Shown piece after piece: positions 55,819-64,000 of a stretch of 64,000 nucleotides of DNA. The translations under genes were made by a program, and so were the position numbers. The stretch comes from Aurantiochytrium sp. KH105 (Eukaryota; Sar; Bigyra; Thraustochytrida; Thraustochytriidae). Location: the NCBI GenBank assembly GCA_003116975.1, contig BGKB01000019.1, forward strand, positions 496,001 to 560,000, written 5' to 3'. Below the pieces are notes generated by a model. The model saw nothing but the letters and a program-made list of their open reading frames with translations. It ran no database searches and was not told the origin of the DNA. Positions within the stretch are counted from its first letter, which is position 1. The number at the start of each line of letters is the position of its first letter.

Positions 55819-58800
55819 ATGGCGACAAACTTGAGAGCGTCGCGAGTCCTCGTTGCGGCCTTGGTGGCGGCGCTGGTGGCGCTGGCGCTGGGTGGGTCTC
55901 ACGCACAGACGGTGACGGCAGAGAGCATTGACGCGACGTGCACGGCGCTGCACAGAACAATTGCTGGAGACTCTTGCGGAGACTGCCTCCCGAACTACAA
56001 GGCGGCCACGGCTGCAGGCACGTGCAGACACACCCCGGAACCACTGCAAGTCGTCTTCGATGAAAAGACCGAGGCGGACGCCTTCGCGGCCACACTGACC
56101 GTCGCCGCGATCGATGAGCCTTGGTGCTTCTTTGCCTTTGCAGATCTCGATGGCGACGGCCAAGATGACCTCGTTGCAGGTGTTGATAACTTTGCATGGT
56201 ATCGTAACGAAGGCGGCAACAGTATTGCTACGCTGCCGACCGCTGATCTGGACATTGGCGGCTTCTCATGCCCAGAAAACGTCGTTTTCGCCGACTTTGA
56301 TGGTGACGGCGACCTCGATTGCCTCGTGGCTGACTACCGAGCGCCCCTCGAGCTCGAGGACATTGGTTTCTTTCGGAACGATGGCAACGTGTCCATGCCA
56401 GCCTTTGTCGCCGCCCCAAACGACCCTTTTCCTGAAGCGCTCTATGCTGCCATAACTGCCATGCCGAGCAAATTTGAGGACAGCTGCTTCTCTTCTGTGA
56501 TTGACGAGTACTCTTCGGGAGCTCTTTCAAACTGCATGAGAACCCTGAGTGTGACTGACCTCGACAATGATGGCGACCTCGACATCTTCATCCTGCCTTC
56601 GCTCTTCCCAGAGGTCATGTATCTACGTAACGTTGGCACACTCGCCAATCCGCAATTCGTTAATGCCGTCAGCACCCTGAATCCGTTCAACGGCATCGCA
56701 TTTGAGAGTCCTGAGACGATGAAGAGTACTCTTCACTTTGCAGATTTCGACTTTGATGGTGACCTCGACGCATACCTGATCGGCATTCCAGAAAACGAAG
56801 ACGACACGTCCACAATAACATATTATCGGAACAGAGGAAATGCGCAAACACCACGATTTGCTCTCGTCGAAAATGCGGCGTCGCCCTTTGCACTCACTTC
56901 GAGCTATCAAAACGCGAGCACAACGTATCTTCGCGTGGGAAGAGTTCAAGACAGCAAAGACTTTTTGCTTTTGATGATAGATTCGCAAGAGAAGTTTACG
57001 GCGCTGCTCTCCCGACCCACGCGAGGTGTCGACGCATACACGGGCCATCCAATGCCTTTACTGGATATTGACAATATGCTGGCACACTATGGTGTCGGCA
57101 ACAGGACATTTCGGATTTTTAGTCTCGGAACGCAAAAGTGGACTTTTGTAGACTACGACGGCGATGGTGACTTGGACTACATCCAATTATTCAATGGCTT
57201 TCCAGCGACACGAGCAGACAAAGATAGTGGTTACACTCTCATCAAAGGGGTTCGTCGGGTGGATTATGTGTGGGCAATCTCGAACGTTGGCTCCAGCGAT
57301 CGGCCCGAGTTCAGCTTTAGTGGTTCAATACCGGCACTCGAGGACCTCGTGAATGCTGCAGGACGATCCATAGGCGCAGAAGATCCAGACGGGGACGGTC
57401 TCTTGAACGTCGTGATTGACGACATTGCCACGGTCGATCTTGATGGAGATGGTGACTTTGACATGGTTCTTGCCTCCGACAATCTGCTCATTTACGTTCC
57501 AAACATGGGCAATGGAACACACATGGCATTTAACGACGCAGTGAATCATACGCTGAGTCCTTTCCGAGAAATTGAACTCGATGGACCGTGTTATATCGCC
57601 TTTGCGGACGTTGACGGTGATGGAGACCAGGATCTACTCACCCTCGGCTCCACAGGGTTTGCCTTTTTCAGGAACGATGGATCGACACGAAACCCGGCGT
57701 TTTTGCCTGTGGAGGATTCGAACCAGAATCCCTTTGGCCACCTCGAAGGTTTTACTTCGGACACACACACGGATCTGATGTTCACAGACATTGATGCAGA
57801 CGGCGACGTTGATCTCGTCTTTGCCTTGCAAGGCGACTACGTGTCTCGCTATCCCACAGAAAGTGACTACAATTCCTTTACTGTTCGGAATACGGGAAAT
57901 GCGACTTATCCGCATTTTGAAGCTGCCAAGGAGAAGCAGTTCTCATACGATGGAAGCGTGTGGGGGGACCGCTATCGTATCTATCAAGGCTATGCCGATT
58001 TGGATGGGGACGGAGATGTGGACCGAATTGAGCAGCTCTCGGATCTTACCTCATTCGATGTGGTGTTGAACTTTAACAGAAACACGGCTCGCGAATGCCT
58101 CTCCGAATGCTCGTCACGCGGTTATTGCATGCAGCCCGACAACAACACCCTTGCCGCACTTGGTGGCGTGGAGAAAGCGCTGCTGGACGTTGACAGTATT
58201 GACGCAAAGTCCTTCGACGATCTCGTTGGCGTGTGCATTTGCACTTCGTCTAACTTTGAAGGCAACGCATGCGAGCTATGTGCCAGCGATTTGGTCTATG
58301 GACGCGACTGCAACCAGTCATGCCCGCCTTTTTCCCGTACACACACGCAACCAGCGTATCCTTTGAGCCTTGCCATCGATGATTGCGTATGCGATGAAGG
58401 CTTTGTTGGAGTCGATGTAGGAGACACTTTCGAGTGTCATTGTCCGGCAGGTAGCTTTGTCAACAGTGAAGCCGGTCGTTGCGACCCCTGCCCGCTAGGG
58501 ACGTTTTCCGAAGAACCGAGCGCAGACACATCCTGTGCAGCTTGCGCCCCTTACGGCTCTCTCACGGCAGCGCTTGGCGCCACCGAGAAGTCCATGTGCG
58601 TCTGCCCTGCTGATCGAGTTGAAGCCAATGGCACTTGCGTATGCGCCATAGGTTTTTATCAGCAAGAAGCCGACGACGCGTCAGTCTGTGGCAAATGTCC
58701 CGCAGAACGTCCATTCACGCTGCGTGCCGGCGCATTGTCAGAGAGCGAGTGCGTTGTGCCCACTGGAACAATGCTAGTTAATGGCGAAGTAGAGACTTGC

Positions 58801-60429
58801 GACGCCGAATTAGTGGACTGCGAAGCGGCCGGTGCTACGCTCGAAACGGTCTCTGTCAAGGAAGGGTATTGGCGCATCTCCAGCACATCGACGGAATTTC
58901 TTGAGTGCCCCGAGCGAGCGTTTTGCAAGGGAGGCACCCATGGTGATTATTGCAGTGCCCATCATGTGGGCATTCTGTGCGTCGACTGCGAAAGCGGGTA
59001 CGCAATGCGTTCCAATACTTGCGAGCCCTGCACCGCAGCGGCAACGTCGCGCGATCGTGCAATCTCTGCGGTGGTGTGGATTTTCGCGGTTATCCTTCTC
59101 TTCACTCCAGCAGCAGTGACCGCCGTAAAGTGGAAGTATTCCAATGACTCATTAGATGACGCGAGGCAGACGTTGGGACTGTTGACCATGGTTCGCAAGT
59201 GGCTTTCTCAGGCCAGAGAATCGCTTGGTGTCATCCTGCCCCACTTTGGCGTGAAGCTGCGCATTACGCTCGTTTTTTACCAACTTTTCACGCAATTCGT
59301 GAAAGTTATTGGAGTGGAGACTTCAGCTGCGTCCGTTCTCGGTGCATTTGTGGATGTGAACCTTGGTCGTCTGCTGGGCATTCTGCAAATGGGCTGCAGC
59401 TACTCTGGCAACTTTTATACGCAGCTGCTCCTTTCGACCGTGCTTCCAATTGTGGCGATCGGCGCCGTAGCTGTCGCGGCGTGGATAGCACAAAAAATGA
59501 GCGGCGTGACGATCGGGACGCGGGCTGCTCTGCAATTTGCTACATGGTGTGCATTTCAGATTCTCTGGCTCGTGTACTCTGGTATCGCTGCGACGCTGAC
59601 AGAAACATTTCTTTCTCACGAGATGCCCAGATACGAGGGCGATGAGGACCCATACATGGCATTACGCGTGGACTATTCGATCGACTTTGACTCGACAGCG
59701 AGCCGTCGCGCTCGTGTGTACGCTGGTTTCATGTTTGCTTTGTATCCTGTGGGCGTCGGTGTGCTGTTTTCCGTGTCAGCCTGGTGTCTCAAAAAAGGTT
59801 GGAGCCAAGGAGAAAGTCTTTCTCGAAAGGCGATGGCAGAAGGTATTTCATTCCTATTGGAGCCGTATCGGGAGAATCGTTTCTGGTTTGAGAGTTTTGA
59901 GCTGTGGCGTCGATTCGTCTTGACATCAATCTTTATCCTCGTCACGCAAGTGTCAGGTAGCGGCGGTATACTCTTTTTCACCTTGGCGTGCGTGCTTTTT
60001 GCGTGGTTCGTGGAGCTGGTCGCTCCTTACACGGAAACAACCGATTTCTGGCTTGCACGGGTGTCAATGATGTTTCTTGTTTGCCTCGGCGCGGTGGCAT
60101 TGAGCATGAAGCTGAATCTTTGCGACGAGTCCCTCGCGACCAAGCTTTTTCGTGGTATTGCAGTACTCGAGCTCATGGCCTTCGTTCTGTCTCTGGTCGT
60201 TGTGTTCTACGCCAAGAAGAAAAGCAGTAGAACGAAATCACTCGCTTGTGACGAAGAATCGAGTCAAGGATCCACAGATGTATTTAGGGATGACTCGCCA
60301 TTTGTGCAAGTTGCAGATGTGCTGAAAGCGAATACATCGCAGACCAAACACGGTGTCTCGTTTGCTTCGTCAAATGTTGATGATATGGAAGACGGCATGG
60401 CAGCTGAAAAGGTTGTCAACTTTTCATGA
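55819..60429 (+). CDS. Surface receptor-like protein: FG-GAP/VCBS repeats, Cys-rich region, multi-pass TM domain
   Basis: 1536 residues, ATG at 55819, with a signal peptide (1-29, Ala/Leu-rich). Residues ~105-760 contain at least nine FG-GAP/VCBS-type units built on D-x-D-G-D-G-D/Q-x-D (for example 'FADLDGDGQDDL', 'FADFDGDGDLDCL', 'FVDYDGDGDLDYI', 'FADVDGDGDQDLL', 'YADLDGDGDVDRI'), each a probable Ca2+-binding hairpin of an integrin-type beta-propeller. ~760-1075 is Cys-rich and GCC2_GCC3/EGF-like ('CVCDEGFVGV', 'CPLGTFSEEPSADTSCAACA'). From ~1080 there are roughly eight to ten hydrophobic helices, then a ~60-residue Ser/Lys-rich cytosolic tail. An ectodomain of Ca2+-repeats and Cys-rich modules on a polytopic base is known in ciliates, oomycetes and their relatives; its partner is unknown. 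Adhesion or sensing is an inference. Confidence 0.88.
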   Translation: MATNLRASRVLVAALVAALVALALGGSHAQTVTAESIDATCTALHRTIAGDSCGDCLPNYKAATAAGTCRHTPEPLQVVFDEKTEADAFAATLTVAAIDEPWCFFAFADLDGDGQDDLVAGVDNFAWYRNEGGNSIATLPTADLDIGGFSCPENVVFADFDGDGDLDCLVADYRAPLELEDIGFFRNDGNVSMPAFVAAPNDPFPEALYAAITAMPSKFEDSCFSSVIDEYSSGALSNCMRTLSVTDLDNDGDLDIFILPSLFPEVMYLRNVGTLANPQFVNAVSTLNPFNGIAFESPETMKSTLHFADFDFDGDLDAYLIGIPENEDDTSTITYYRNRGNAQTPRFALVENAASPFALTSSYQNASTTYLRVGRVQDSKDFLLLMIDSQEKFTALLSRPTRGVDAYTGHPMPLLDIDNMLAHYGVGNRTFRIFSLGTQKWTFVDYDGDGDLDYIQLFNGFPATRADKDSGYTLIKGVRRVDYVWAISNVGSSDRPEFSFSGSIPALEDLVNAAGRSIGAEDPDGDGLLNVVIDDIATVDLDGDGDFDMVLASDNLLIYVPNMGNGTHMAFNDAVNHTLSPFREIELDGPCYIAFADVDGDGDQDLLTLGSTGFAFFRNDGSTRNPAFLPVEDSNQNPFGHLEGFTSDTHTDLMFTDIDADGDVDLVFALQGDYVSRYPTESDYNSFTVRNTGNATYPHFEAAKEKQFSYDGSVWGDRYRIYQGYADLDGDGDVDRIEQLSDLTSFDVVLNFNRNTARECLSECSSRGYCMQPDNNTLAALGGVEKALLDVDSIDAKSFDDLVGVCICTSSNFEGNACELCASDLVYGRDCNQSCPPFSRTHTQPAYPLSLAIDDCVCDEGFVGVDVGDTFECHCPAGSFVNSEAGRCDPCPLGTFSEEPSADTSCAACAPYGSLTAALGATEKSMCVCPADRVEANGTCVCAIGFYQQEADDASVCGKCPAERPFTLRAGALSESECVVPTGTMLVNGEVETCDAELVDCEAAGATLETVSVKEGYWRISSTSTEFLECPERAFCKGGTHGDYCSAHHVGILCVDCESGYAMRSNTCEPCTAAATSRDRAISAVVWIFAVILLFTPAAVTAVKWKYSNDSLDDARQTLGLLTMVRKWLSQARESLGVILPHFGVKLRITLVFYQLFTQFVKVIGVETSAASVLGAFVDVNLGRLLGILQMGCSYSGNFYTQLLLSTVLPIVAIGAVAVAAWIAQKMSGVTIGTRAALQFATWCAFQILWLVYSGIAATLTETFLSHEMPRYEGDEDPYMALRVDYSIDFDSTASRRARVYAGFMFALYPVGVGVLFSVSAWCLKKGWSQGESLSRKAMAEGISFLLEPYRENRFWFESFELWRRFVLTSIFILVTQVSGSGGILFFTLACVLFAWFVELVAPYTETTDFWLARVSMMFLVCLGAVALSMKLNLCDESLATKLFRGIAVLELMAFVLSLVVVFYAKKKSSRTKSLACDEESSQGSTDVFRDDSPFVQVADVLKANTSQTKHGVSFASSNVDDMEDGMAAEKVVNFS

Positions 60430-60645
60430 GTGAGAGCGTTGGGCAGAATAAAGTCAGGGAGTTGCGTGACATGATTTGCATCTTTGCAAATTCTGGCTCG
60501 GCAAATTGCGGGCTTAGCAACTGCATATGTCAGACAGTAACAAATTTTCCTTTTTGCTGCTGCTCCGATTCCAGCCAAAAGTCTCAATCGACTGCATTCA
60601 AGAAAAGAAGAGGAAAGTAGAAAAAGAGGACAAGAAAGAATAGTA
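60430..60645. other. Convergent 3' spacer
   Basis: Between the beta-propeller gene and the Arc1-like gene; AT-richer, with A/AG runs near 60600-60640. No gene. Confidence 0.5.
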
Positions 60646-61887
60646 TTATGAAACGATTCCATTGGCGATCGTTGGGACCGAGCAAGGACCCTTGCTGGTC
60701 GTAAAGAGATGCACCTTGCCATCTTGGCCAAGCCAGCAGGGGTTGCGGTCGGCGGTGGTCTTCAGGTTGGGAGCGACGGCCTCGAAGATCTTCTTCTTGG
60801 CGACCTGAGCGGGGGTGGCGGGCTCAAAGGGGCCTCCCTCGATGCCCTGGAAGACAATGCGCTCACCAATTTCTGCACCGGCCGGGGGGTCAACGACCTC
60901 GACCTGTGTCTTGTCGGCGTTGCTGGCGCAGAGCACCATTCCGTTCGAAAGGTAGCCTCCGAGCTTGCGTGCCTTGAGGTTGCAGAGAACCAAGCAGAGA
61001 CGGCCTTCGAGGTCAGAGGGAGAGCTGTAAAAGCTGCGGAGGCCGGACGCAATAGGACGCGGCTCCTCCTCCCCAACATCGATCGTTTCGCAAAAGAGGT
61101 GATCCGAAGCCTCGTGGTTCCAGCACTTGACAATCTTACCAACGCGAATGTCCATCTTGGTGATGATGGGTTGGTCGTCTGCCGGAGCAGGAGCGTTGTT
61201 GCCCTTCTTTTTGGCGTCCTTTGCGGGCTTGGCGTCCTTGGCGCCTCCCTTGGCTTCCTTCTTATTCTTGTTGTTCTTGCTGTCGGGCTTTTCGGCGCCC
61301 TTCTTGGCATCCTTATCGGCATCGCCCCGGGCCACCTTGGCCGGCGGCGCAGAGGATCCGGCAGCGGCGTTGGGGAGCTTGGACCATACGTCCGGGACGG
61401 CGAACTTGACCTGCTTGAGGTCTTGGCCCGCAGCGGCCTGAACACTCTCGTCGAGCTGGAGCGAGTTGAACCACCTGCAGGCCGCAGGGACGGAGTCGCT
61501 CGACTTGGGCTGGAAACTCGTCCGCAGGGCCCAGAAGAGAGCCAAATCGGCCAGCGAGGGGTACAAGGGAGAGGCCACAAAGCTCTGCGTCTGCAGGCAG
61601 CCGTCGAGGGCCTCGAGGACCTTTTGCACGCTCTTCTCGTCGCCGTCCACGACCTCCTTGGACTTGACGCTCAGCCACTGCGCGACGCGGGCCTGCTCCT
61701 CTGCGCCGGCGCCCAGCCACCTCCGCTGCGCCTCCGGGGCGCCGCCGGCCGCCTCCACGACGGCGCGCAGCTGCGCATTCGGCAGGCTCGCCGCCTTGCG
61801 CGCGGCATCCGCGACCGCCGCGGCGCCCGACGCGCCTGCGCGGGCCACCACGCCCGCCACGAACTGCAGCTCTCCGGCCGCCGCCAT
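60646..61887 (-). CDS. Arc1p/AIMP1-like tRNA-binding cofactor (GST-C plus EMAP-II domain)
   Basis: 413 residues from the ATG at 61887; the upstream frame begins with TTG and is rejected. N-terminal ~1-160 resembles a GST-C-like helical domain ('KVLEALDGCLQTQSFVASPL', 'YPSLADLALFWALRTSF', 'VPAACRWFNSLQ'), the module used to bind aminoacyl-tRNA synthetases. A Lys/Ala/Asp-rich linker follows (DAKKGAEKPDSKNNKNKKEA). The C-terminal ~170 residues are a tRNA-binding EMAP-II/AIMP1 domain: 'ITKMDIRVGKIVKCWNHEAS', 'DHLFCETIDVGEEEPRPIASGL', 'CLVLCNLKARKLGGYLSNGMVLCAS', 'GEIGERIVFQG'-type 'GAEIGERIVFQGI', and a terminal C-W...'NGIVS'. No synthetase catalytic motifs are present. Arc1p and AIMP1 deliver tRNA to synthetases in the cytosolic multi-synthetase complex; the architecture is closest to Arc1p. 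Confidence 0.9.
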   Translation of the reverse strand: MAAAGELQFVAGVVARAGASGAAAVADAARKAASLPNAQLRAVVEAAGGAPEAQRRWLGAGAEEQARVAQWLSVKSKEVVDGDEKSVQKVLEALDGCLQTQSFVASPLYPSLADLALFWALRTSFQPKSSDSVPAACRWFNSLQLDESVQAAAGQDLKQVKFAVPDVWSKLPNAAAGSSAPPAKVARGDADKDAKKGAEKPDSKNNKNKKEAKGGAKDAKPAKDAKKKGNNAPAPADDQPIITKMDIRVGKIVKCWNHEASDHLFCETIDVGEEEPRPIASGLRSFYSSPSDLEGRLCLVLCNLKARKLGGYLSNGMVLCASNADKTQVEVVDPPAGAEIGERIVFQGIEGGPFEPATPAQVAKKKIFEAVAPNLKTTADRNPCWLGQDGKVHLFTTSKGPCSVPTIANGIVS

Positions 61888-62444
61888 CCTGACTCGCGCG
61901 CTCGCCGCCTCGCCCCACGTGCCTCCGCGTCTGGCGCCGCCTCGCGGGATCGGGCTTTGCTTTCCTCGTCCTCCATCATCGTTGCGTCTCAATCAATCAA
62001 TCACCGATCGATCGATCTTCTTGCCTGCCGTCCACACATAACACTGGCAGACAGACAGAGGAGAAAGAGAAAGAAAGGCCTCTTTCCGGGACTGCTTCTC
62101 GTGCCAATGGCGCCGACAGCGGCGCGAAGAGCGTGGAGGCCGGGGACGGCGCCGGCGACGAGCCGGGCCTCGAGCTGCGAGAGCGCAAGAGTCACGCACG
62201 GTGGTGGTGTCGGGGTTCGCTCGGAAGGTGATGTGGCTCGAGGGTGTAGCCAGAGTCACGGGTTGATGATGAAGAAGAAGGCGATCCAGAGGCGCGCGCA
62301 CACCTCGAGTGACAGGCAGAGAGAACCTCGACGTTTGAGAACGCAGAGCGAGTCGAACTTGGCACGTTGACCAGGACGAGAACGCCGAGCGCGCGCAGCA
62401 GCTGAGCAGAGCAAGAGCACAAGAGAAGAGGAAAGAAAAAGGGC
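61888..62444. promoter_or_regulatory. Probable bidirectional promoter, Arc1-like/TRAF
   Basis: 557 bp between divergent starts. Contains a CAATCAATCA / GATCGATCGATC run (61992-62016) and a GAAA-rich stretch (62060-62080). No gene seen; regulatory role by position only. Confidence 0.45.
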
Positions 62445-64000
62445 ATGCCGGTGACCTTCGCACCTGCGAGACTGCCGGCTGCGCGCGGCGGCGGCGGCAG
62501 CGGCGGCGGCAAGTCGAGGGCGCACGGGAAAACGCGCAGCCTCGACCGCAGGGAAACGCTGGAGCGCGACGCGCGCACGCTCGACCTGGAGGAGCAAGAA
62601 CCGGAATTCTCTTGCCCAGACTGCGGCGAAGATGTACCTGTCCGTAAGGTTCAGGAGCACGCGCGTATCGCATGTGATTTTCGCATCGTGACCTGCAAGG
62701 CGCCAGGGTGCCAACTCCGCGTGCCATTCGTTGACCTCGACTGGCACCGCGAAGTGGACTGCAAGTACACCCGTCGAAGGCGGAGACTTGTTCGCTCCGC
62801 ACAAAGCCACGTCGAAGAAATGGCAACTGCGTCTTGCAAGGCCTGTGGCGAAAGCTTCCCCAAAGCCAAAGCCGAGAGACATGCATGGGTATGCCAAGAA
62901 AAGCTGGTCGCCTGCCCCAATGTTATCACTGGATGTCTCGCTTTTGTCAAGGCTTCCGATCTCGACGAACATCTTGCGCAGGATTGCAAGCACCAGGCGC
63001 GTCGTCGTGATCTCGCATGCAAATTTCGTGAAATGGAGGTCTCGGGAGTCTCATGCGAGGCGTGCGGGCAGCAAGGCATTGATGTAAGAGGTTGGCGCAG
63101 GCACAGAGAAAACGACTGCCCGATGCGTTTGATCCAGTGTCCTCTTGGTTGTGGTGCAAAGGACATTATATGGCAGCACCTTGGGGACCACTACGAAGAG
63201 TCCTGCCCACGACGACAAAAGAGAGACGAACTCATTAAAAGTGGACAGGCCAAAGTTACAACAAGTTTTCGATGCACCATGGGATGCGGCGCACGAATAC
63301 CAGAGGCTTGTATGCCTGGCCACATTAAGCGCGAGTGCCCAAATCGCTATGTCCAGTGCGAGTGTGGTCACAGCATCCGTATCAAGGATCGCGCTCTACA
63401 CCAGCGCACGGATCTCGTCTACACTGTGCATCGAGTAGCGCGTTGCATCTTTGCAGTTCGTCGCGAGGGTCTCGCGTCTCTTTCTCTGGCACGCGGACGA
63501 ATGCCGCAACAAGTCGCTTGTCCACTGGCGTGTGGCGAGGATCTCACACACAAAGAGCTCCAGGATCATGTTCGCCATCTGTGCAGCAACCGCCTTGTCC
63601 AATGTCGATTTACCCACATTCAATGCGGACTTCACGGAAGGAAATTGCGCGCCGGCGACATTGCGCGTCACGAGCGAGAGGAATGCGCGGGCGCCGCTAC
63701 ATTTCGCAAGCAAATCGAAAACGGTCAGCGACGCAAGCTTCATGAAACGTGTTCACAAGCATGTGGCACTGCGCTTCCCTATGCCCGCATGCGCACACAC
63801 CAGAAGCATGTTTGCGCGCAGCGTCCTGTCCCGTGCCGTCTTGGATGCGGCCAGCTTGTCCCCTGGGCAGGACAAGAGGCGCATATTCGTGCAGGCTCTT
63901 GCACGGTTGCCCTACAGCGTGATGCGCTTGCTCGTCAATCCGAAGAACGCGCTCAGAAAAAGAAGGAGTTGCAGTTGCAAGAGCTAAGAAAGCGCGAGGA
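62445..64000 (+). CDS. TRAF-type zinc-finger array protein, C-terminus cut by the window edge
   Basis: Open from an ATG at 62445 to the end of the window (518 codons and still open). N-terminus is Gly/Arg-rich and low complexity. From ~65 there are about six successive Cys/His modules of the zf-TRAF pattern: 'CPDCGEDVPVRKVQEHARIAC', 'CKACGESFPKAKAERHAW', 'CEACGQQGIDVRGWRRH', 'CTMGCGARIPEACMPGHIKREC', 'CPLACGEDLTHKELQDHVRHLC' and 'CSQACGTALPYARMRTHQKHVC', each followed by R-x-V-x-C-x-x-x-G/C linkers such as 'RLIQCPLGCG'. The last visible residues are an Arg/Glu/Lys/Gln helical stretch that looks like a coiled coil beginning. TRAF-type fingers bind proteins in ubiquitin signalling, often after an N-terminal RING, which is not present here. 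Function beyond scaffolding is unknown. Confidence 0.85.
   Translation, partial: MPVTFAPARLPAARGGGGSGGGKSRAHGKTRSLDRRETLERDARTLDLEEQEPEFSCPDCGEDVPVRKVQEHARIACDFRIVTCKAPGCQLRVPFVDLDWHREVDCKYTRRRRRLVRSAQSHVEEMATASCKACGESFPKAKAERHAWVCQEKLVACPNVITGCLAFVKASDLDEHLAQDCKHQARRRDLACKFREMEVSGVSCEACGQQGIDVRGWRRHRENDCPMRLIQCPLGCGAKDIIWQHLGDHYEESCPRRQKRDELIKSGQAKVTTSFRCTMGCGARIPEACMPGHIKRECPNRYVQCECGHSIRIKDRALHQRTDLVYTVHRVARCIFAVRREGLASLSLARGRMPQQVACPLACGEDLTHKELQDHVRHLCSNRLVQCRFTHIQCGLHGRKLRAGDIARHEREECAGAATFRKQIENGQRRKLHETCSQACGTALPYARMRTHQKHVCAQRPVPCRLGCGQLVPWAGQEAHIRAGSCTVALQRDALARQSEERAQKKKELQLQELRKRE

Noticed and set aside
61888-61992. 35-codon extension of the Arc1-like protein from a TTG codon
   Set aside because: Non-ATG start; the ATG at 61887 is the first Met.
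1-64000. tRNA, rRNA and transposon search
   Set aside because: No cloverleaf with a convincing A/B box, no rRNA-like stretch, and no transposase, reverse transcriptase or terminal repeats were seen by eye; small divergent RNAs cannot be excluded without a covariance-model search.

Overview
This is a GC-rich, gene-dense eukaryotic nuclear segment. It carries 24 protein-coding genes (two run off the window edges), no tRNA or rRNA gene that I could see, and no transposon or CRISPR array. Nearly every gene is a single long open frame. The only gene whose introns can be placed with confidence is the PPPDE peptidase at 43621-44674, which has three short GT-AG introns (GTACGT, GTAGGT and GTACGT donors). 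The organism is eukaryotic beyond doubt: XPG, MSH2, BDP1, NatC, mitochondrial uL4m, NFU1, tubby and NOP2 are all present. The high GC, scarce introns, microsatellite-filled spacers and protein types (PH-EDR2_C, an At5g03900-like membrane protein, a large FG-GAP/Cys-rich multi-pass surface protein) fit a stramenopile such as a thraustochytrid. That lineage call is inference only.

Layout. 1-2444 (-) is a truncated long coiled-coil protein. 3404-6499 (+) SMPD4-like neutral sphingomyelinase; 6820-6987 (-) a 55-residue ATP synthase f-like subunit; 7606-8403 (-) NFU1; 8712-11051 (+) NAA35/MAK10; 11321-15007 (-) an MDC1-like FHA/DEK_C/BRCT protein; 15860-17530 (+) TFIIIB subunit BDP1; 18182-20059 (+) an AFG1 ATPase fused to an EF-hand; 20411-21181 (-) a longin-like protein; 22267-23130 (-) a protein with repeated helical modules; 23682-26867 (-) a lipid-anchored C2-like plus sterol-glucosyltransferase-like protein; 28481-29707 (+) an At5g03900-like membrane protein; 30386-32350 (-) PH-EDR2_C; 34256-36487 (-) NOP2; 37208-39646 (+) MSH2; 40000-41232 (+) QTRT2; 41629-42744 (-) mitochondrial uL4; 43621-44674 (+) PPPDE peptidase; 46870-48636 (+) tubby-like; 48866-52522 (-) XPG; 52947-54962 (-) unknown basic/coiled-coil protein; 55819-60429 (+) beta-propeller/Cys-rich/multi-pass receptor-like protein; 60646-61887 (-) Arc1p/AIMP1-like tRNA-binding cofactor; 62445-64000 (+, truncated) a TRAF-type zinc-finger array.

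Many neighbours are divergent over 0.3-0.9 kb spacers (NFU1/NAA35, MDC1-like/BDP1, NOP2/MSH2, uL4m/PPPDE, Arc1-like/TRAF) or convergent over 0.2-0.7 kb spacers. The divergent spacers are candidate two-way promoters and hold most of the unexplained short repeats and palindromes. Genes are housekeeping and not arranged in pathways. Three genome-maintenance genes (MDC1-like, MSH2, XPG) and four acting on tRNA, rRNA or Pol III transcription (BDP1, NOP2, QTRT2, Arc1-like) share the window, most likely by chance.

The most unusual items are the AFG1-EF-hand fusion, an MSH2 without its N-terminal domain I, the C2-like/glucosyltransferase combination, the FHA/DEK_C/BRCT protein, the repeated helical module protein, and a 22-bp perfect palindrome with a half-site repeat in the NOP2/MSH2 spacer. 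No clearly new multi-gene system was found.
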